This document shows positions 62,301 through 64,000 of a stretch of 64,000 nucleotides of DNA, piece by piece. The DNA is taken from positions 1 to 64,000 of the forward strand of contig NW_027017987.1 of assembly GCF_032854445.1 (NCBI RefSeq). The letters run 5' to 3'. This DNA comes from Liolophura sinensis. Its lineage: Eukaryota > Mollusca > Polyplacophora > Chitonida > Chitonidae. Each line of letters begins with the position of its first letter. Within the stretch, counting starts at the first letter, position 1. The notes beneath the pieces were generated by a model that was not told where the DNA came from, made no database searches, and worked only from the letters and a program-made list of their open reading frames with translations. A program made the translations under genes and the position numbers.

Positions 62301-64000
62301 TTGAGATTGTCTTGGACTTAGAAGTAAGACAATTGCTGGGTGAGTTAAATGGGCTTAGCTCAAACATTTGACGTCTTCTGGGCTACCGATGGGCAGATAA
62401 CTTACAGTCAAAAGTTAAATATAATAATGACCAGTCGCAATTGTACATAATACAGTGTAGCCGATTTCAATTAACAAAAAGACCAGGCAAAAATGCAAAA
62501 GTGGAAAAACTGTTCCAGTGCTGCTGGTAAGAGGCTAATCCGACGTATATTGTGACGAGAAATCGAATGGTGCAAACCGCGTTTCTCTCCGACCAATACT
62601 TTTGGCTGTAGCGACAATTGAATGATCATTGATGTCATAATCACGTGCCCAGCAACGGCTCTTACTCCATGGAAACCAGGGAAATTTACAATTTTTCAAC
62701 AGCTGCCGATGCCTGGCTCAATTCCGCATCTTTTGGCACCTTATTATTGTGGGTCTGTGGTCAGTTGTACTTTTTACAGCAGACTGTATCAAGTACCTTG
62801 TGTTTTTTATGTACAAATGGTGTGGTTTTTCTACACGTAGATAAAGACATTGAGATTGTCTTGGACTTAGAAGTAAGACAATTGCTGGGTGAGTTAAATG
62901 GCCTTGGCCCAAAGATTTGACGTCTTCTGGGCTACCGAAGGGCACATAACTTATAGTCAAATTTTGAATATAGTAATGACCATTCGCGATGGTACATAGT
63001 ACAGTGTAGCCGATTTCAATTAACAAAAAGACCAGGCAAAAATGCAAAAGTGGAAAAACTGTTCCAGTGCTGCTGGTAAGAGGCTAATCCGACGTATTTT
63101 GTGACGAGAAATCGAATGGTGCAAACCGCGTTTCTCTCCGACCAATATTTTTGGCTGTAGCGACAATCGAATGATTATTGAAGTGATAAACACATGCCCA
63201 CCAACGGCTCTTACTCCATGGAAACCAGGGAAATTTGCAGTTTTTCAACAGCTGCCGATGCCTGGCTCAATTCCGCATCTTTTGGCACCTTATTAATGTG
63301 GGTCTGTGGTCAGTTGTACTTTTTACATCAGACTGTATCAAGTACCTTGTGTTTTTTATGTACAAATGGTGTGGTTTTTCTACACGTAGATAAAGACCAT
63401 GAGAATGTCTTGGACTTAGAAGTAAGACAATTGCTGGGTGAGTTAAATGGGCTGTGCCCAAAGATTTGTGGTCTTCTGGGTTACCGAAGGGCACATAACT
63501 TATAGTCAAAAGTTGAATATAGTAATGACCAGTCGCGATGGTACATAGTACAGTGTAGCCTATTTTAATTAACAAAAAGACCAGGCAAAAATCCAAAAGT
63601 GGAAAAACTGTTCCAGTGCTGCTGGTAAGAGGCTAATCCGACGTATTTTGTGACGAGAAATCGAATGGTGCAAACCGCGTTGCTCTCCGACTAATACTTT
63701 TGGCTGTAGCGACAATTGAATGATCATTGATGTCATAATCACGTGCCCAGCAACGGCTCTTACTCCATGGAAACCAGGGAAATTTGCAATTTTTCAACAG
63801 CTGCCGATGCCTGGCTCAATTCCGCATCTTGTGGCACCTTATTAATGTGGGTCTGTGGTCAGTTGTACTTTTTACAGCAGACTGTATCAAGTACCTTGTG
63901 TTTTTTATGTACAAACGGTGTGGTTTTTCTACACGTAGATAAAGACCATGAGATTGTCTTGGACTTAGAAGTAAGACAATTGCTGGGTGAGTTAAATGGC
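59351..64000 (+). repeat. Nine-monomer block, copy 2, cut by window end
   Basis: This matches 44524-49175 monomer by monomer at about 14.83 kb. The duplication is still in register at the last base of the window, so its right limit is unknown. Its left limit lies near 59,351: the monomer before it (58802) is K-type, whereas 43994 is J'-type. Monomer 59900 differs from 45073 in ACATCAG, CTACTCG and ATGCGCTTAGCC, so conversion has touched the block since duplication. Confidence 0.85.
63743..64000 (+). repeat. Partial monomer at right window edge
   Basis: The first 258 bp of a monomer, ending just before the hairpin segment (GTTAAATGGC). It shares CTTGTGGCACC and GTACAAACGGTG with the monomer at 48919. 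The array continues past the window. Confidence 0.95.

Larger units (their letters stand above)
1..64000 (+). repeat. 549-bp tandem satellite array, about 117 monomers, fills the window
   Basis: Every part of the window aligns to one 549-bp unit in a single orientation. Anchors (first G or A after CAC at the E-box-like site) fall at 240, 789, 1339, 1886, 2436, 2986, 3535, 4085, 4634 and so on to 63743. Steps are almost always 548-552 bp; the exceptions are 464 (17265 to 17729), 454 (22125 to 22579) and 530 (43994 to 44524). Copies differ by scattered substitutions and 1-3 bp homopolymer indels, and many differences are shared by several copies, so subfamilies can be defined. No unique DNA, inverted copy or mobile element interrupts the array and neither end is reached. 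Such arrays are typical of eukaryotic heterochromatin; centromere function is possible but not shown. I do not recognise this satellite as a named family. Confidence 0.97.

Noticed and set aside
1-64000. CRISPR array
   Set aside because: The repeating unit is 549 bp with no alternation of short repeats and unique spacers, and there are no cas genes.
1-64000. Ribosomal RNA, tRNA or histone gene cluster
   Set aside because: I see no rRNA- or tRNA-like conserved blocks and no histone-like protein in any frame. The sequence ATCGAATGG near 158 only weakly resembles a Pol III B box (first and last bases do not fit) and no A box is paired with it.
1-64000. CENP-B box
   Set aside because: I looked for the TTCG....A..CGGG core on both strands of the consensus. 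TTCGCGATGG in T and R' monomers starts correctly but lacks the rest.
1-64000. Transposon or helitron origin of the unit
   Set aside because: There are no terminal inverted repeats, target-site duplications, transposase or reverse-transcriptase motifs in any frame. An ancient origin from a mobile element cannot be excluded, but nothing in the sequence supports it.
1-64000. Telomeric repeats or array border
   Set aside because: No short telomere-type repeats and no transition to other sequence occur at either end of the window.

Overview
The whole window is one uninterrupted tandem satellite array. The repeat unit is 549 bp, and every copy lies head-to-tail in the same orientation. Using one anchor per copy (the CACGTG-like hexamer followed by CCCAGCAACGGC), I find 117 anchors, from 240 to 63,743. 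That makes 116 complete monomers plus a partial copy at each edge. I see no unique sequence, no array border, no inverted copy, no transposon insertion, no RNA gene and no convincing protein-coding gene. Satellite organisation on this scale points to a eukaryotic nuclear chromosome, in (peri)centromeric, subtelomeric or other heterochromatin. Nothing in the sequence lets me name the species.

Layout. (1) 1-12,322: a domain built from a few recurrent monomer types (called T, U, R, Y, Z, P, Q here) in short modules: T-U-R twice, Y-Z three times, P-Q four times. (2) 12,323-24,224: the most heterogeneous domain. It holds two shortened monomers (85 bp and 95 bp lost), the R'-N pairs, and the V and X subfamilies. 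(3) 24,225-49,466: a higher-order-repeat domain with two pentameric families of about 2.75 kb each, I-J-G-F-G (28,617-34,108) and I-J'-K-F'-G (36,305-41,797), followed by incomplete versions and a monomer with a 19-bp deletion. (4) 49,467-64,000: a mosaic of blocks copied from domains 2 and 3. One is a block of almost nine monomers (59,351-64,000) matching 44,524-49,175 at an offset of about 14.83 kb. Another is a five-monomer block matching 19,927-22,400 at about 29.54 kb.

The array therefore has structure at three scales: 549 bp, about 2.75 kb, and about 15-30 kb. This is the pattern expected from repeated unequal exchange, gene conversion and segmental amplification. Copies sharing the same private substitutions allow individual events to be traced, including chimeric monomers at 7,381 and 11,225.

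Each monomer carries recurrent short elements: four closely spaced A-tracts, a dyad centred on TGATCA, an E-box-like CANNTG, an acceptor/branch/donor arrangement resembling a 109-nt exon, a GC-rich hairpin whose sequence varies with monomer type, and a TGACGTC site. The unit length is 3 x 183 bp, which fits three nucleosome repeats and is also divisible by three. Open frames of 91 codons (+) and 109 codons (-) recur in most copies. They mostly lack ATG starts, overlap each other on opposite strands and are frameshifted in several copies, so I treat them as passengers of array homogenisation rather than genes.
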